Shown in pieces: positions 8,001 to 15,153 of a stretch of 24,733 bases of DNA (position 1 is its first letter; the number at the start of each line of letters is the position of its first letter). Source of the DNA: a virus; IMG/VR virus record IMGVR_UViG_3300030520_000106, positions 1 to 24,733 of that record; one strand, written 5' to 3'. The position numbers and the translations under genes were made by a program. The notes beneath the pieces were generated by a model. It saw only the letters and a list, made by a program, of their open reading frames with translations, was not told where the DNA came from and made no database searches.

Positions 8001-9684
8001 TCACGCCGGGGTACTGGCCGCCACCGTACAGCGGGTCGAGCATCATGTCGGCCGCCACGCACGCGGGGTTGTCTTCCTCGAACGCCTGCAGCTCGGCCGG
8101 CAGCATGTTGTTATCCAACGTGCGCAGGCCGTGGGTGATGTTGGCCGTAACGTTGATGTCCGAGCCGCCGAGCTGCCCGGTGGCCAGTGCGCGAACGCCG
8201 ATCAGGACCATATTCGGGTAAGCGAGATCCTGCAGCTGGATCTCGTTGACCGAGTGGATCCACATATCCTGCCCGATGTTCGGCGAGAAGTTGTCGCCGG
8301 GATAGAGCGTGTGTTTGTCCTGGCAGCTGCCGTATTTGGTGACCCGGATGTCATAGCAGCCCGGCGTGAGTCCATAGATCGACGTGCGGTTATAGCAGAC
8401 CTGCGTGGTCGCGTTGCAGTAGGCGACGTAGCCGGCGCCCCAGCTCGTGACCTCGACCTGGTTGATGTCCGGGTCAGTCATCTGCCACTCGCCGATGAAG
8501 GTCTTGGTGTAGCTGGAGGTCGACAGATCTGGATTGACGACGAGAACCGTTTCCGTTCCAGACCAGGGATCGCCGGGATTGTGGGGCCCGTTGTCCGAGG
8601 CGTAGACGATTCCGCTATCAGGCGGCTGGTCGGTGGCCACCGCAACCCAGGTGTTGTAGGTCTCAATCTCACCGGTGATGGGGTTGTACGCGACGACATC
8701 CTCGGTCGCGTCGGGTTGGATGACCGGCTGCCAGTCATTTGCTCCAGTGAGTGAGTACTCGACCAGGTAGGTGATCCATGCCGGCACGATGTTGCCGTCG
8801 TTGGTGTGGACGAATACGCCGTCCGGAAACTGGATGTCGACCTGGAGGATCTGCGTGAGCGTGCCGGTACCAGGAACGATGACGGGCTGAGCGGCGAGAC
8901 ACTGAGCGTCCTGCGGATAGCCGTTGACGATGCGGTTGAAGTTGCCGATCGGCGTCTGGTCATTCGATCCCAGGCGCGTGTAGTACTGCACGTTCGCGTA
9001 CTCGGCGATCGACTTGCCGTTGATCTCGATGTCGGTGATCGAGCGCGCCGGGCCGAAGCCGAAGCACACCAAGACGTTCAGGTACTGATCGATGCCCTCG
9101 ACGTCGATGAAGCTGCTTATGATGTTGCCGCCCCAGCCGAATGTGCCGTAGCCCTTGGGGATCACGGTTCCGGACTGCGCGAGCGAATGGGGCCCGTCGA
9201 AAGCGTAGGTCGGCGTCTGCTGCTTCGCTGCCGGCGTCAGCAGGCTCGTGATCGCGCTTATCGCCAGGTTGCCGACGATGCTGATGGATCCACCTAAGAT
9301 GGCGTTGCCCGTGACCGTCGAGACCCCTAACGCCGCGCCAAGGCCTGCGCCAACTCCGGAAGCGATCAGCGCGATCGACGCCGCGGCGATCGCAACCTCG
9401 CCTAGGGCTTTGAAGACAGTTCCGTTGCCAATGTTCGGGCTAATGACGATGCAATCACCGTCACGCGGTGTGATCTCGTTCCAGATCGAGCGCGGCCAGA
9501 CATGACCGTTCAGCGAAACAATTATGTCGTCGAGGAACGCTTTGGATTCCCCATCAGCCTGGATCCCTCGAAAGGAATGCTGCAGAAGGTATTTCTCAAG
9601 GGTTAGGCCCGATGGGTAGATGTCGATCTTCTCAAGGCCAACAGACGGCTGTAGCGGGTTCGTTACGCGGACGATGCGAATCAA
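5056..9684 (-). CDS. J-like tail tip / host-specificity protein with C-terminal Hint domain
   Basis: The protein has 1542 residues. Residues 1-90 resemble the beta-grasp tip assembly protein gpI; about 93-150 is a hydrophobic glycine/alanine segment; about 158-900 carries the central tip-protein core of the gpJ family. Fibronectin-like and jelly-roll (from N1078, NLLQGSTF) modules follow, then a glycine-rich linker and a Hint domain at 1403-1534. The start is TTG at 9684, overlapping the K-like stop (TTGA), with GGAGAG upstream. No separate gpI gene exists, so gpI and gpJ functions appear fused. It would form the central tip that contacts the host receptor. The intein-like end is unusual for the family. 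Confidence 0.85.
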   Translation of the reverse strand: MIRIVRVTNPLQPSVGLEKIDIYPSGLTLEKYLLQHSFRGIQADGESKAFLDDIIVSLNGHVWPRSIWNEITPRDGDCIVISPNIGNGTVFKALGEVAIAAASIALIASGVGAGLGAALGVSTVTGNAILGGSISIVGNLAISAITSLLTPAAKQQTPTYAFDGPHSLAQSGTVIPKGYGTFGWGGNIISSFIDVEGIDQYLNVLVCFGFGPARSITDIEINGKSIAEYANVQYYTRLGSNDQTPIGNFNRIVNGYPQDAQCLAAQPVIVPGTGTLTQILQVDIQFPDGVFVHTNDGNIVPAWITYLVEYSLTGANDWQPVIQPDATEDVVAYNPITGEIETYNTWVAVATDQPPDSGIVYASDNGPHNPGDPWSGTETVLVVNPDLSTSSYTKTFIGEWQMTDPDINQVEVTSWGAGYVAYCNATTQVCYNRTSIYGLTPGCYDIRVTKYGSCQDKHTLYPGDNFSPNIGQDMWIHSVNEIQLQDLAYPNMVLIGVRALATGQLGGSDINVTANITHGLRTLDNNMLPAELQAFEEDNPACVAADMMLDPLYGGGQYPGVTLANINRFIDKWVAWAEMNDELVADGNGGSIRRHVFNGVFDSDGGNLWNQVNAVGNMSRAQLIPIGRDYDVFIDGPDVPVQIFTMGNMAQDSFSETWLELDARANQIEVQFADATRSYKQDNPIAYMDPAFQDAGVTIKNMRFNALGITIPAQAWHFARYKERCNEFLLRSGAFSCDVGAVACRAGNVIILSHDVPQWGWSGRTMPGSTASAVIMDRNDLVSTGGTSYSLVVLHPAILRYSGTVGAVSQVIDSTGYTVGTSIAASTFDGDNRITRAVLTRDGIAYDCAIVSSAVGSLIVTPPPGYTPATGDTYQLYDTDVLETCPVTAVTMRNGIQTVTLGTPLSAAPVDYAIYLYGVTGAQKLARVTSVRKASDFRAKIEWIDYDPEVYVDATPVIGETSAATTSNPGVTSLLGSESWTLVSGTYAGSANLSWKNGSDTVGVAIYAQNVVTAPLGVQTSLPQMVARLTNQATNWSTPAQVGTTIEYTVVGFDVNNNFVGFNSAPNVTIAAVGIAVNLLQGSTFQTGFAFWSVSPRAGDTFLPDLTDDGEAVYTTVGTALTAAQMICFQNVPSTKWAVGDYLMLSGYVEDTCVNGAAPNVGSVLLSIVFLNSSGATISSVSATAALNGATPLLKRYNTASTIIPAGTTLVSATASIAGTSLNIPVGSTVNLNHFLLEIATSGQTAPSAWADIDVSGNVLDIFTLGSSTGLRVQGSVVPTFTGTFAYTSTSSGLVISWSNLVIAWPDGGFTYVSDGSMTISGLTATTEYYAFLYFDIINGGVKAVTPTTPIGTPEILSAAYDVLADAACKQDGRVALTPGGFTATTAASGATGGVGGGVGFRCTVRGTELPTPEGLLSNEDIKARFDAGEEVFLIGREGPERILSAEWVAVDEWYRVQVLGFAMFGGSASLPLKVRGGGHRWCSDIASGSQVETVKGYRDFLVTRMEEPNEVLAIELTGPSHEYLVVDGVWTHNQKAMPTIP
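5083..5478 (-). other. Hint (intein-like) domain at the end of the tip protein
   Basis: Codons 1403-1534 of the J-like gene. The domain starts with C1403, right after a glycine-rich linker, with CTVRGTELPTPEG as block A. A block-B-like histidine lies at H1480 (GGGH), and it ends with VVDGVWTHN (H1533, N1534) as block G. At 132 residues it has the size of a minimal Hint or bacterial intein-like domain, with no room for a homing endonuclease. The residue after the terminal Asn is Gln, not Cys/Ser/Thr, and only eight residues follow. Self-cleavage is therefore more likely than protein splicing. Recognition is by motif only. Confidence 0.7.
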
Positions 9685-10091
9685 AGGGCACTCTCCACGC
9701 GGTAGAAACCGAGCACGCGCCGCGACCAGGCGCAGCGCGTCAGGACCTCAAGGGTGGAAGCGCCGGCGTCTTCCGAGGCATGAAGCATGCGGTAGCGATC
9801 GACCATGCTGCCGATGTGCCGGTGAAAGTCGCTCCCCGGAGATCGGAGCAGGACCACGCAGCCAGGCTCCGCGGCGTCAAGGCGATGTGCTTCGCTGAAC
9901 TGGCCGCCGTCGGCGATCGCGCGGTGCAGCTCGTCGACGTCCGTGAGATATGCCGGCAGCGCTAGCCCACGTCGGCGCTGGAACTCCATCGCCAGTCCGA
10001 GGCAGTCGTATTCGAACGGACCGCGGCCATGGAGCGCGAACGTCTTCCCGACGAGGTCCGCGTAGATGCGTGCTGGGATCGGTGCGTTCAT
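9681..10091 (-). CDS. NlpC/P60 peptidase, lambda gpK-like tail protein
   Basis: The protein has 136 residues with an NlpC/P60 cysteine peptidase fold: C30 in the YDCLGL motif is the nucleophile and H92 in HRHIG is the likely base. These enzymes cut peptide bonds in peptidoglycan; in tail tip modules they help the phage cross the cell wall at entry or assemble the tip. Lambda gpK carries an extra JAB domain before this one; here that domain is absent, as in many siphoviruses. The ATG at 10091 overlaps the L-like stop (ATGA), and the stop overlaps the J-like TTG, so the L-K-J genes are translationally linked. No strong Shine-Dalgarno sequence is visible. Confidence 0.85.
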   Translation of the reverse strand: MNAPIPARIYADLVGKTFALHGRGPFEYDCLGLAMEFQRRRGLALPAYLTDVDELHRAIADGGQFSEAHRLDAAEPGCVVLLRSPGSDFHRHIGSMVDRYRMLHASEDAGASTLEVLTRCAWSRRVLGFYRVESAL

Positions 10092-10855
10092 GCCACGCTC
10101 GCGACGGCAGCGCCGTTGGTGTCGATGCCGGGGAACGTCCCAATCCGGATCACGTTGTTATGCGCCTGGCAGCCAGTGGTGCCGTCTATCGTGTGCGAGC
10201 ACGTCGTCATCGAGCCGATGTAGCCGCACGGCGCACCGGGATTCTGGAAAGCCGTATTGCCGGCGGCCAGAGCAGCTGCGGCCGCAGCCTGCAGCGCGGG
10301 CGAGTTGTACTGCCAGATACAGAAGTTCGGGCGGTACATCGATATAGGAAAGAGCCGGCGCAGGGGTGAGCTCGCGCCGAGTTTAAGCTTCACCAGCTTG
10401 GCGTCCGACGTGGTCGATGTGACTGTGAACGCGATAGACAGATCCGGCTCGCCGGCGGGGTTGGTCGTATTGACCGCATAGAGGTAGAGGTTGGCGCCGA
10501 CGACGCCGGCGTACTGCTCGATGATTCCCTGCAGCACGCGCATGACGTTCGAGGCCTGGATCTCGCAGTCCGGCACGCTGCCGTTGCTGGAGACAGTCAG
10601 GTCGCCCATCGTGAAGTTGAAGGGCTCATAGACCTGCGGACCTGCGCCGTCACCGGCGTCGAAGGTAATCGGCTCCAGGTTCCTCACCAGGCGAACGTGT
10701 GACTGCGCTACGGTGAGGCCAGGTTGCGCCGGCAGACCGTTGCCGGGATACTCGATATCCATCAGCAACAGCCATGGCTCGCCGCTGGCGAGCTTGTGGC
10801 GTTCCATATTGGCGATGACGGAGAGAAGCGAGATCGGAGGGCTTGGCTGCGACAC
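10088..10855 (-). CDS. Minor tail protein, lambda gpL-like, probable Fe-S protein
   Basis: The protein has 255 residues from GTG at 10855, chosen because GGAGG lies seven bases before it and the preceding stop is adjacent; a longer frame reads back into the M-like gene as arginine/serine-rich noise. Four cysteines in the C-terminal part, C179, C210, C219 and C229, match the cysteines that hold an iron-sulfur cluster in the gpL family; C210 sits in CGYIG, a family hallmark. An alanine-rich insert (about 187-199) separates the first from the second cysteine. Position between M-like and K-like genes agrees. It should be part of the tail tip baseplate. Confidence 0.85.
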   Translation of the reverse strand: MSQPSPPISLLSVIANMERHKLASGEPWLLLMDIEYPGNGLPAQPGLTVAQSHVRLVRNLEPITFDAGDGAGPQVYEPFNFTMGDLTVSSNGSVPDCEIQASNVMRVLQGIIEQYAGVVGANLYLYAVNTTNPAGEPDLSIAFTVTSTTSDAKLVKLKLGASSPLRRLFPISMYRPNFCIWQYNSPALQAAAAAALAAGNTAFQNPGAPCGYIGSMTTCSHTIDGTTGCQAHNNVIRIGTFPGIDTNGAAVASVA

Positions 10856-10856
10856 G

Positions 10857-11222
10857 CTACACCTCCCGAATCGTGAAGGTGCAGTCCTGGCGGAACTCTC
10901 CCTCGACGTTGCCGGAGTCTGTGTATGCCGGCAGGGTGCTGAACCGGACCTGGTAGTTTTGCGGGTTCTTCGGGTCGCGCGGATCCGGGAACAGGAACAC
11001 CTGCGCACCGTAGATCGTTTTGCGCTCGACGAAGCTCTGCAGCTTGAGGACGTCGCCGGGCTTGAGCATGTCGATCGAGATCTCCCACTGCCTGCGCATG
11101 CGTGTGTAGCGTGCGCGCGTGGTCTCCATCCCGTTCTCCATTGGGTCGCGGAGAGTGGGATCGATCATGGTGCCGTGCGTCTTGAGCGCGGGCTTCCGGC
11201 TGAGCTGGGGGAACGTAAGCAC
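10857..11222 (-). CDS. Minor tail protein, lambda gpM-like
   Basis: The protein has 121 residues and matches the general layout of gpM/DUF2460-type tip proteins: FPQLSRKP at the start, TRARYTRMRRQWE in the middle, a loop with FVERK and FLFPDP, and a VRF strand near the end. It initiates tip formation below the tape measure. I place the start at GTG 11222, six bases after GATAAC of promoter-like site 7; a GTG in the same frame at 11270 lies upstream of that hexamer and would add residues unlike the family. No Shine-Dalgarno sequence is seen. It opens the M-L-K-J unit, and its stop is one base from the L-like start. Confidence 0.75.
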   Translation of the reverse strand: MLTFPQLSRKPALKTHGTMIDPTLRDPMENGMETTRARYTRMRRQWEISIDMLKPGDVLKLQSFVERKTIYGAQVFLFPDPRDPKNPQNYQVRFSTLPAYTDSGNVEGEFRQDCTFTIREV

Positions 11223-11228
11223 GGCGAG

Positions 11229-11258
11229 GTTATCGCTCGGATTGCCGGATTCAGGCAA
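11229..11258 (-). promoter_or_regulatory. Promoter-like site 7, before the M-like gene
   Basis: TTGCCT followed by G, an 18-base spacer, then GATAAC, and six bases to GTG at 11222. The same second hexamer followed by CTCG occurs before the helix-turn-helix gene. Its first hexamer lies back to back with that of plus-strand site 6; together they form TTGCC and GGCAA arms seven bases apart. Confidence 0.65.
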
Positions 11259-11271
11259 AACGACGCACACT
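11242..11271 (+). promoter_or_regulatory. Promoter-like site 6, before the plus-strand tail gene
   Basis: TTGCCG followed by G, an 18-base spacer, then CACACT, and six bases to GTG at 11278. It is the only site on the plus strand and lies exactly before the only plus-strand gene. The second hexamer is the weakest match of the set, but spacing and start distance fit. No Shine-Dalgarno sequence precedes the start. Confidence 0.55.
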
Positions 11272-11277
11272 CACCGC

Positions 11278-12045
11278 GTGCTGAAAATGACCAGCGACTT
11301 CTCCGGACCACTTGCCGGCATCGAGCAGATGCTCGGCGACGATCTGCCGTTCACGATCGCGCGGTTCCTCACTATGCAGGCGCAGTCCGGACAGAAGGCA
11401 GCGCGCGCCGGTGAAAAAGGCGTCTTCAAACTCCGCAACGACTGGACTACACAGAACACGAAGATCACGCCGGCGAAGAAGACGACCCTGTTTTCCGAGG
11501 TTTACACAGACACCAGCAACCGGCAGACCGGAGCTGAGGATTACCTTCCCCGCCAGGACGAGGGCGGCGAACGCGTTCCTGTAGCCGGCCACAGGTTCCT
11601 CGCAATCCCGACCAAGTATCTCCGCAAGGTTGCACCCGGAATCATCCCCGACGCGCTGCGCCCGAAGAACCTGCTGCCGCCGGGCATCGAGATCGGCGTC
11701 AAGTATGCCGGCAGCTTCAACTCGCGCACACGGCCGCGCCGCGGGCTTGGACGGGATACCAGGAAGAAGCTCGGCAACAGCGACTTTATGGCCTTCGTAC
11801 AAACTACAAAATCAGGAACGCTGTGCATTTTCGTCCGGCACGGCGGCGTGGGCTATCACGCCGGCAACAACGACGCCGAGCCCTGGTACACGCTGGTCCG
11901 CAATGCACACATCAAAGCAATCTTTCCGATGGAGCAACTCGTCGCCGAGGCCCTCGACGCGGACCAGGAGAAGAACTTCGATCGCGCGGCCGCCGAAGTA
12001 CTCGTCAACAACGCCCTGAAAAATGGATTCCAAGTTCGTTTCTAG
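11278..12045 (+). CDS. Minor tail protein Z-like, the only plus-strand gene
   Basis: The protein has 255 residues from GTG at 11278 (an ATG three codons later at 11287 is the alternative). Its overall pattern is that of tail-completion proteins related to minor tail protein Z: an N-terminal helix with many small residues, FKLRNDWT, a GGERVPVAGHRFLAIPT strand pair, and a C-terminal alanine-rich helix (AAAEVLVNNALKNG). Identification is by pattern and moderate. In lambda, Z lies between FII and U on the same strand as its neighbours; here it sits inverted between the tape measure region and the M-like gene. It is divergent from the M-like gene, and its TAG shares the tetranucleotide CTAG with the opposing stop. 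Confidence 0.7.
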   Translation: MLKMTSDFSGPLAGIEQMLGDDLPFTIARFLTMQAQSGQKAARAGEKGVFKLRNDWTTQNTKITPAKKTTLFSEVYTDTSNRQTGAEDYLPRQDEGGERVPVAGHRFLAIPTKYLRKVAPGIIPDALRPKNLLPPGIEIGVKYAGSFNSRTRPRRGLGRDTRKKLGNSDFMAFVQTTKSGTLCIFVRHGGVGYHAGNNDAEPWYTLVRNAHIKAIFPMEQLVAEALDADQEKNFDRAAAEVLVNNALKNGFQVRF

Positions 12046-12578
12046 TGCAGCAGCTTCACCTTGCCGCCCTGGGACCGCAATTTGCCGGTGAAGACTTCGC
12101 GCGTGGCGGCGATCAAGCTGATCCTGGTCCGCTTGTAGGCAGCCTTCTTACGCAACAGGATCGCCGCGCCGGTGAAGGTAGCGCGCGTCAGCGTCCAAAT
12201 CTTCTCGCGCATGTCAGCGACGTGGGCGTCGGCGAGCTCGTAGCTCATCCCCAGCTCAACGTTCGGCTTCATCATCTCTGCCGTGACCTCGGGAAAGTCG
12301 CGACCATAGATGTAGCCCTTGACCAGGAGCTCGTCAAGATGGATATAAGCGTCGGTGATGACGCCGCATTTCTGCCGGGCGTCATGGCCGTCCCAATCCT
12401 GCTTATAAGCAACAGCCATCCCGATCAGCGAGTCGAGCGCGTCCTCCGCCGCTTCCCTGGTGAGAATGACACGGTGGCCGCGAGACCCGCTGGGTGCGCT
12501 ATCGCTGGGTTCGTCCAGGCGGGTGAGCACGCCTTCGAAGAGGATCCGGTTCGGATGTTTGTCTCTACCTGATTTCAC
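12042..12578 (-). CDS. Prohead-protease-like protein after the tape measure gene
   Basis: The protein has 178 residues. Its layout resembles capsid maturation proteases of the HK97/herpesvirus assemblin fold: an N-terminal strand ILFEGVLTRLDEP, a helix, H65 in DWDGHDARQKCGVI, a strand pair LLVKGYIYGRDFPEV, then S112 in ELGMSYEL, and a late FTGAAILLRKKAAY block. H65 and S112 are candidate catalytic residues. A second protease of this kind is already fused to the capsid protein, and a tail-module position is unusual. It could instead be an inactive relative. The GTG start at 12578 lies six bases after promoter-like site 5, with no Shine-Dalgarno sequence. The stop interlocks with the opposing gene at CTAG. 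Confidence 0.5.
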   Translation of the reverse strand: MKSGRDKHPNRILFEGVLTRLDEPSDSAPSGSRGHRVILTREAAEDALDSLIGMAVAYKQDWDGHDARQKCGVITDAYIHLDELLVKGYIYGRDFPEVTAEMMKPNVELGMSYELADAHVADMREKIWTLTRATFTGAAILLRKKAAYKRTRISLIAATREVFTGKLRSQGGKVKLLH

Positions 12579-12584
12579 CCGTTG

Positions 12585-12614
12585 TGTATGCGGCTACAAG
12601 CTGGTTTCTGGCAA
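12585..12614 (-). promoter_or_regulatory. Promoter-like site 5, before the protease-like tail-region gene
   Basis: TTGCCA followed by G, an 18-base spacer, then CATACA, and six bases to GTG at 12578. It starts two bases beyond the tape measure stop codon and fills the 37-base gap. No Shine-Dalgarno sequence is visible before the start. Confidence 0.6.
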
Positions 12615-12615
12615 A

Positions 12616-15153
12616 TCAACTGCCTGCGCCGATTGCCGACGTTGGACCGCCCTGGGCGTGGTCCTCAAGGATTGTGTGGATGATGAACGACTTCATCTCC
12701 GAGTTATAGGACACCTTGGGTGCCTGCGCCGTCACCGGCTGGGACGACTGATTGATGATGTTGCTCTGCACGCTGATGCCGCGCGAGCCTCCACCACCGC
12801 CGCCGGTAAGCTGCGTGGCGAGGTCCTTGTTCGAGATGATCGATCCACCGCGCAGGGGCGGCTGCCAAACCTCCGGACCTTTCTCTCCGATGATCTGCGG
12901 TCCGCCGCCGGCGTTGTCTGTTCCGTCGGCGTGCTGATCGAAGAGCGAGGCCTCTATATCTGGGCCAGCCGTGGGAACGGAGCTGGATCCGCCGCCGCTG
13001 CCCATGCCCGCCAGCGCCGGGAAAAGCCACTTCTGTGCTGCGAGCTTGATCAGGAGGTCCGCGAGATCCTTTTCGATCGACATCGCCATCTTGTGAAACG
13101 AATCCTTGCCGCTGATGGTGGCATCGGCCATGCGCTCAGCCATGGAGGTCATGCCCTCGCCGAGAGTCTTCGAGAACTGTGCGTCGCTTTTCTGGCTCGG
13201 CCGGTTCAACTTATCGAGCTCCGCCTGCAGATCCTTAGCCTTCTTCAGGAAGTCGCCGCCGAGCTCGCTGGCCAGAGCCGTATATTCGGCGACCAGGACC
13301 TTGAGCTGTGCGGCCTCCTGGGCGTTGAGCTTGTTGATCGCATCGGCCGCTTCCTTCTTGAGCCGCGGGTCTTTTGCGGCAGCATCGTTCAACGCTTCGA
13401 CGGCGCGCTTATTGTCATCCTCGGCGTCAGTAATCTGCTTGGTGAGCTGCTCGATCTGCAGCTTCTTGACCTCGACCTCGCCCAGGGCGCGCACGTTCGC
13501 GGCGTCGGCCGACGAGCCGCCTTCGTTGGTGACTTTCTGTGCTTCGAGTTCCTTCTCCTGCCGAATAAGGGCGATCTGCGCAGTGATGCCATCATTGCGC
13601 TGCTTCTCCAGCTCCGCCGCCAGGCGAAGGCTTGCGATGTCCGAGGCCTTGTTACTGCCGGACGTTTCGGCCGTCGCGGCGCTCGAGTTCGCTGCACGCT
13701 TGGTTTCGAGTGCGTCGAGCTGCTCCTGGACCTGCAGCATCTCCTTCTGTGTGCGAAGCTCCTCGGCCGAGTTCCCGGACTTGTCGCGCTTTGCGTTCTT
13801 GTCGGCGTGCTGTTTGTCATAGAGCTGCTGCAGCGTGGCCTGCTTGGAGCGCAGGGCTTCGGCCTCGGCATCGAGAGCGTCATTCTGCAAGCGGAGTTTT
13901 TCTGCATAGAACTCCTGGTCGGCGACGAGGCCCATCTTGTGCTGAGCTTCGAGCTCTGCCAGCGCCGTCTGGTCCGACTCCTTCTGCTTGTCGGCTGCAG
14001 ATTTACTTTGCTCCTCAGCCAGCGCCGCGGCCGCGCGCGCGATCGAATCATCGGACTTGGCTTTCGCCGCAGCCGGCGCACCGTCAAAACCGCTGCCGGC
14101 ACCGCCGCCGCCAGCTCCGGAGATCAGTGGCGAAATCGCAGCCGAGCTATTGCCGAATGCAATGTCGTGCATGCCCTGCGCTTTCTGCTTGAGCTCGAGC
14201 GCGGCAGCCTGGTCGGTGCGGCCGGCCTGCGTCAGACGGCCGCCTTCGGCGATCGAGAACATCCCCTCAAGCGCAGCGGCCGCGCTATAGGCCACTTCCC
14301 CGATGAACGCGATGGTTTTGGAGAGATCGCGTCCCCAGCTCTGCATCGCTTCCATCTGCGACTTGCCACCGGAGATGATGCTGAAGATCTGCGTCAGCCC
14401 GGGTGCCATGCCTTCTGTCAAAGCTAGACCCGCACCCTCGATGTGCTGCTCGAGATCCTTCATGCGCTGGCTGGTGTCGGCCAGCGCTTTGGCGGTGTCC
14501 CCGGTCAGGACAACGCCGGCAGCCTCGGCGCGGGACTTGAACTCATCCCAATGCTCTGCGATCTCCAGCAGCATCGGGATCTGCGCGGAGCCAGCCTTGC
14601 CAAGCAAGCCCATCGCTAGCTCGTTGCGACGGATCGGCGACTCTGTCTGCCCCAGCACCGTGACGAAGCGATGGAACGCTACCTCAGCGCCGTCTGTGCG
14701 GCCGGCGAGGTCCTTGGCGTCAAGGCCCAGGGCTTTGATGAAGGTCGACGCCTGCTTATTCCCGTCGGCGGCCTGCCCGATCGTGCGACTCATCCGGCCG
14801 AGCCCATTGACTAGGCCGTCGAAGTCTCCACCAGTCACCTGTGCTGCATAATGCAGCACAGACAGCGACTCCACCGTGAGCCCGGTGCGCTGGCTGGCCT
14901 TGAGCAGCTGCTCCCCCAGCTCCATCGAACCGACGGTGAGCTCCTTCAGACCCGCGATCGCCTCGCGGACGCCCATGTACAGGCCGACCGTTTCAAGCGC
15001 GCTCTTGACGCGCTCCATGTTCTCAGCGATTTCAGAGGAGCTTTCCTTGCTCTCGTCGGCTGTGGCAGCCAACTGCTCGCGCACCATCTCGAGCGCTTTG
15101 CGTGCGCTCTCGCCATCGCCCTCGATCCTGATGACAATGCCGCGCGGTGCCAT
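12616..15153 (-). CDS. Tail tape measure protein
   Basis: The protein has 845 residues and is largely helical. It sets tail length and is ejected with the DNA. The N-terminal third (about 80-250) has the tail-tape-measure pattern with GLTVESL, GGDFDGLVNGLGRM and ALGLDAKDL; a long, charged coiled-coil region spans about 350-660. The C-terminal part has FPALAGMGSGGG, then GEKGPEVWQPP, the glycine-rich end typical of lambda gpH relatives. At about 0.15 nm per residue, a family rule of thumb, the tail would be roughly 125 nm. The ATG directly follows the frameshift product's stop (TAGATG), with CAGGGA upstream. Its position after the frameshifted chaperone confirms the call. Confidence 0.93.
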   Translation of the reverse strand: MAPRGIVIRIEGDGESARKALEMVREQLAATADESKESSSEIAENMERVKSALETVGLYMGVREAIAGLKELTVGSMELGEQLLKASQRTGLTVESLSVLHYAAQVTGGDFDGLVNGLGRMSRTIGQAADGNKQASTFIKALGLDAKDLAGRTDGAEVAFHRFVTVLGQTESPIRRNELAMGLLGKAGSAQIPMLLEIAEHWDEFKSRAEAAGVVLTGDTAKALADTSQRMKDLEQHIEGAGLALTEGMAPGLTQIFSIISGGKSQMEAMQSWGRDLSKTIAFIGEVAYSAAAALEGMFSIAEGGRLTQAGRTDQAAALELKQKAQGMHDIAFGNSSAAISPLISGAGGGGAGSGFDGAPAAAKAKSDDSIARAAAALAEEQSKSAADKQKESDQTALAELEAQHKMGLVADQEFYAEKLRLQNDALDAEAEALRSKQATLQQLYDKQHADKNAKRDKSGNSAEELRTQKEMLQVQEQLDALETKRAANSSAATAETSGSNKASDIASLRLAAELEKQRNDGITAQIALIRQEKELEAQKVTNEGGSSADAANVRALGEVEVKKLQIEQLTKQITDAEDDNKRAVEALNDAAAKDPRLKKEAADAINKLNAQEAAQLKVLVAEYTALASELGGDFLKKAKDLQAELDKLNRPSQKSDAQFSKTLGEGMTSMAERMADATISGKDSFHKMAMSIEKDLADLLIKLAAQKWLFPALAGMGSGGGSSSVPTAGPDIEASLFDQHADGTDNAGGGPQIIGEKGPEVWQPPLRGGSIISNKDLATQLTGGGGGGSRGISVQSNIINQSSQPVTAQAPKVSYNSEMKSFIIHTILEDHAQGGPTSAIGAGS

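Noticed and set aside
7300-8754. 484-residue open frame on the plus strand
   Set aside because: Antisense to the J-like gene; its product is valine/aspartate/arginine-rich and low in variety, the mirror of the coding frame.
11251-11802. 183-residue minus-strand frame opposite the plus-strand tail gene
   Set aside because: It would restore uniform strand direction, but the product has no fold-like pattern, while the plus frame is protein-like along its length, has a well-placed start site and a clean stop.
14395-14425. TTGACA inside the tape measure gene as a tenth promoter-like site
   Set aside because: The base 18 positions on is not followed by a fitting second hexamer and no start codon lies near; chance occurrence within coding sequence.
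12460-14427. 655-residue open frame on the plus strand
   Set aside because: It lies opposite the tape measure gene, whose family and position are clear; the plus-strand product is leucine/arginine-rich with no recognisable domain, as expected for an antisense frame in GC-rich DNA.
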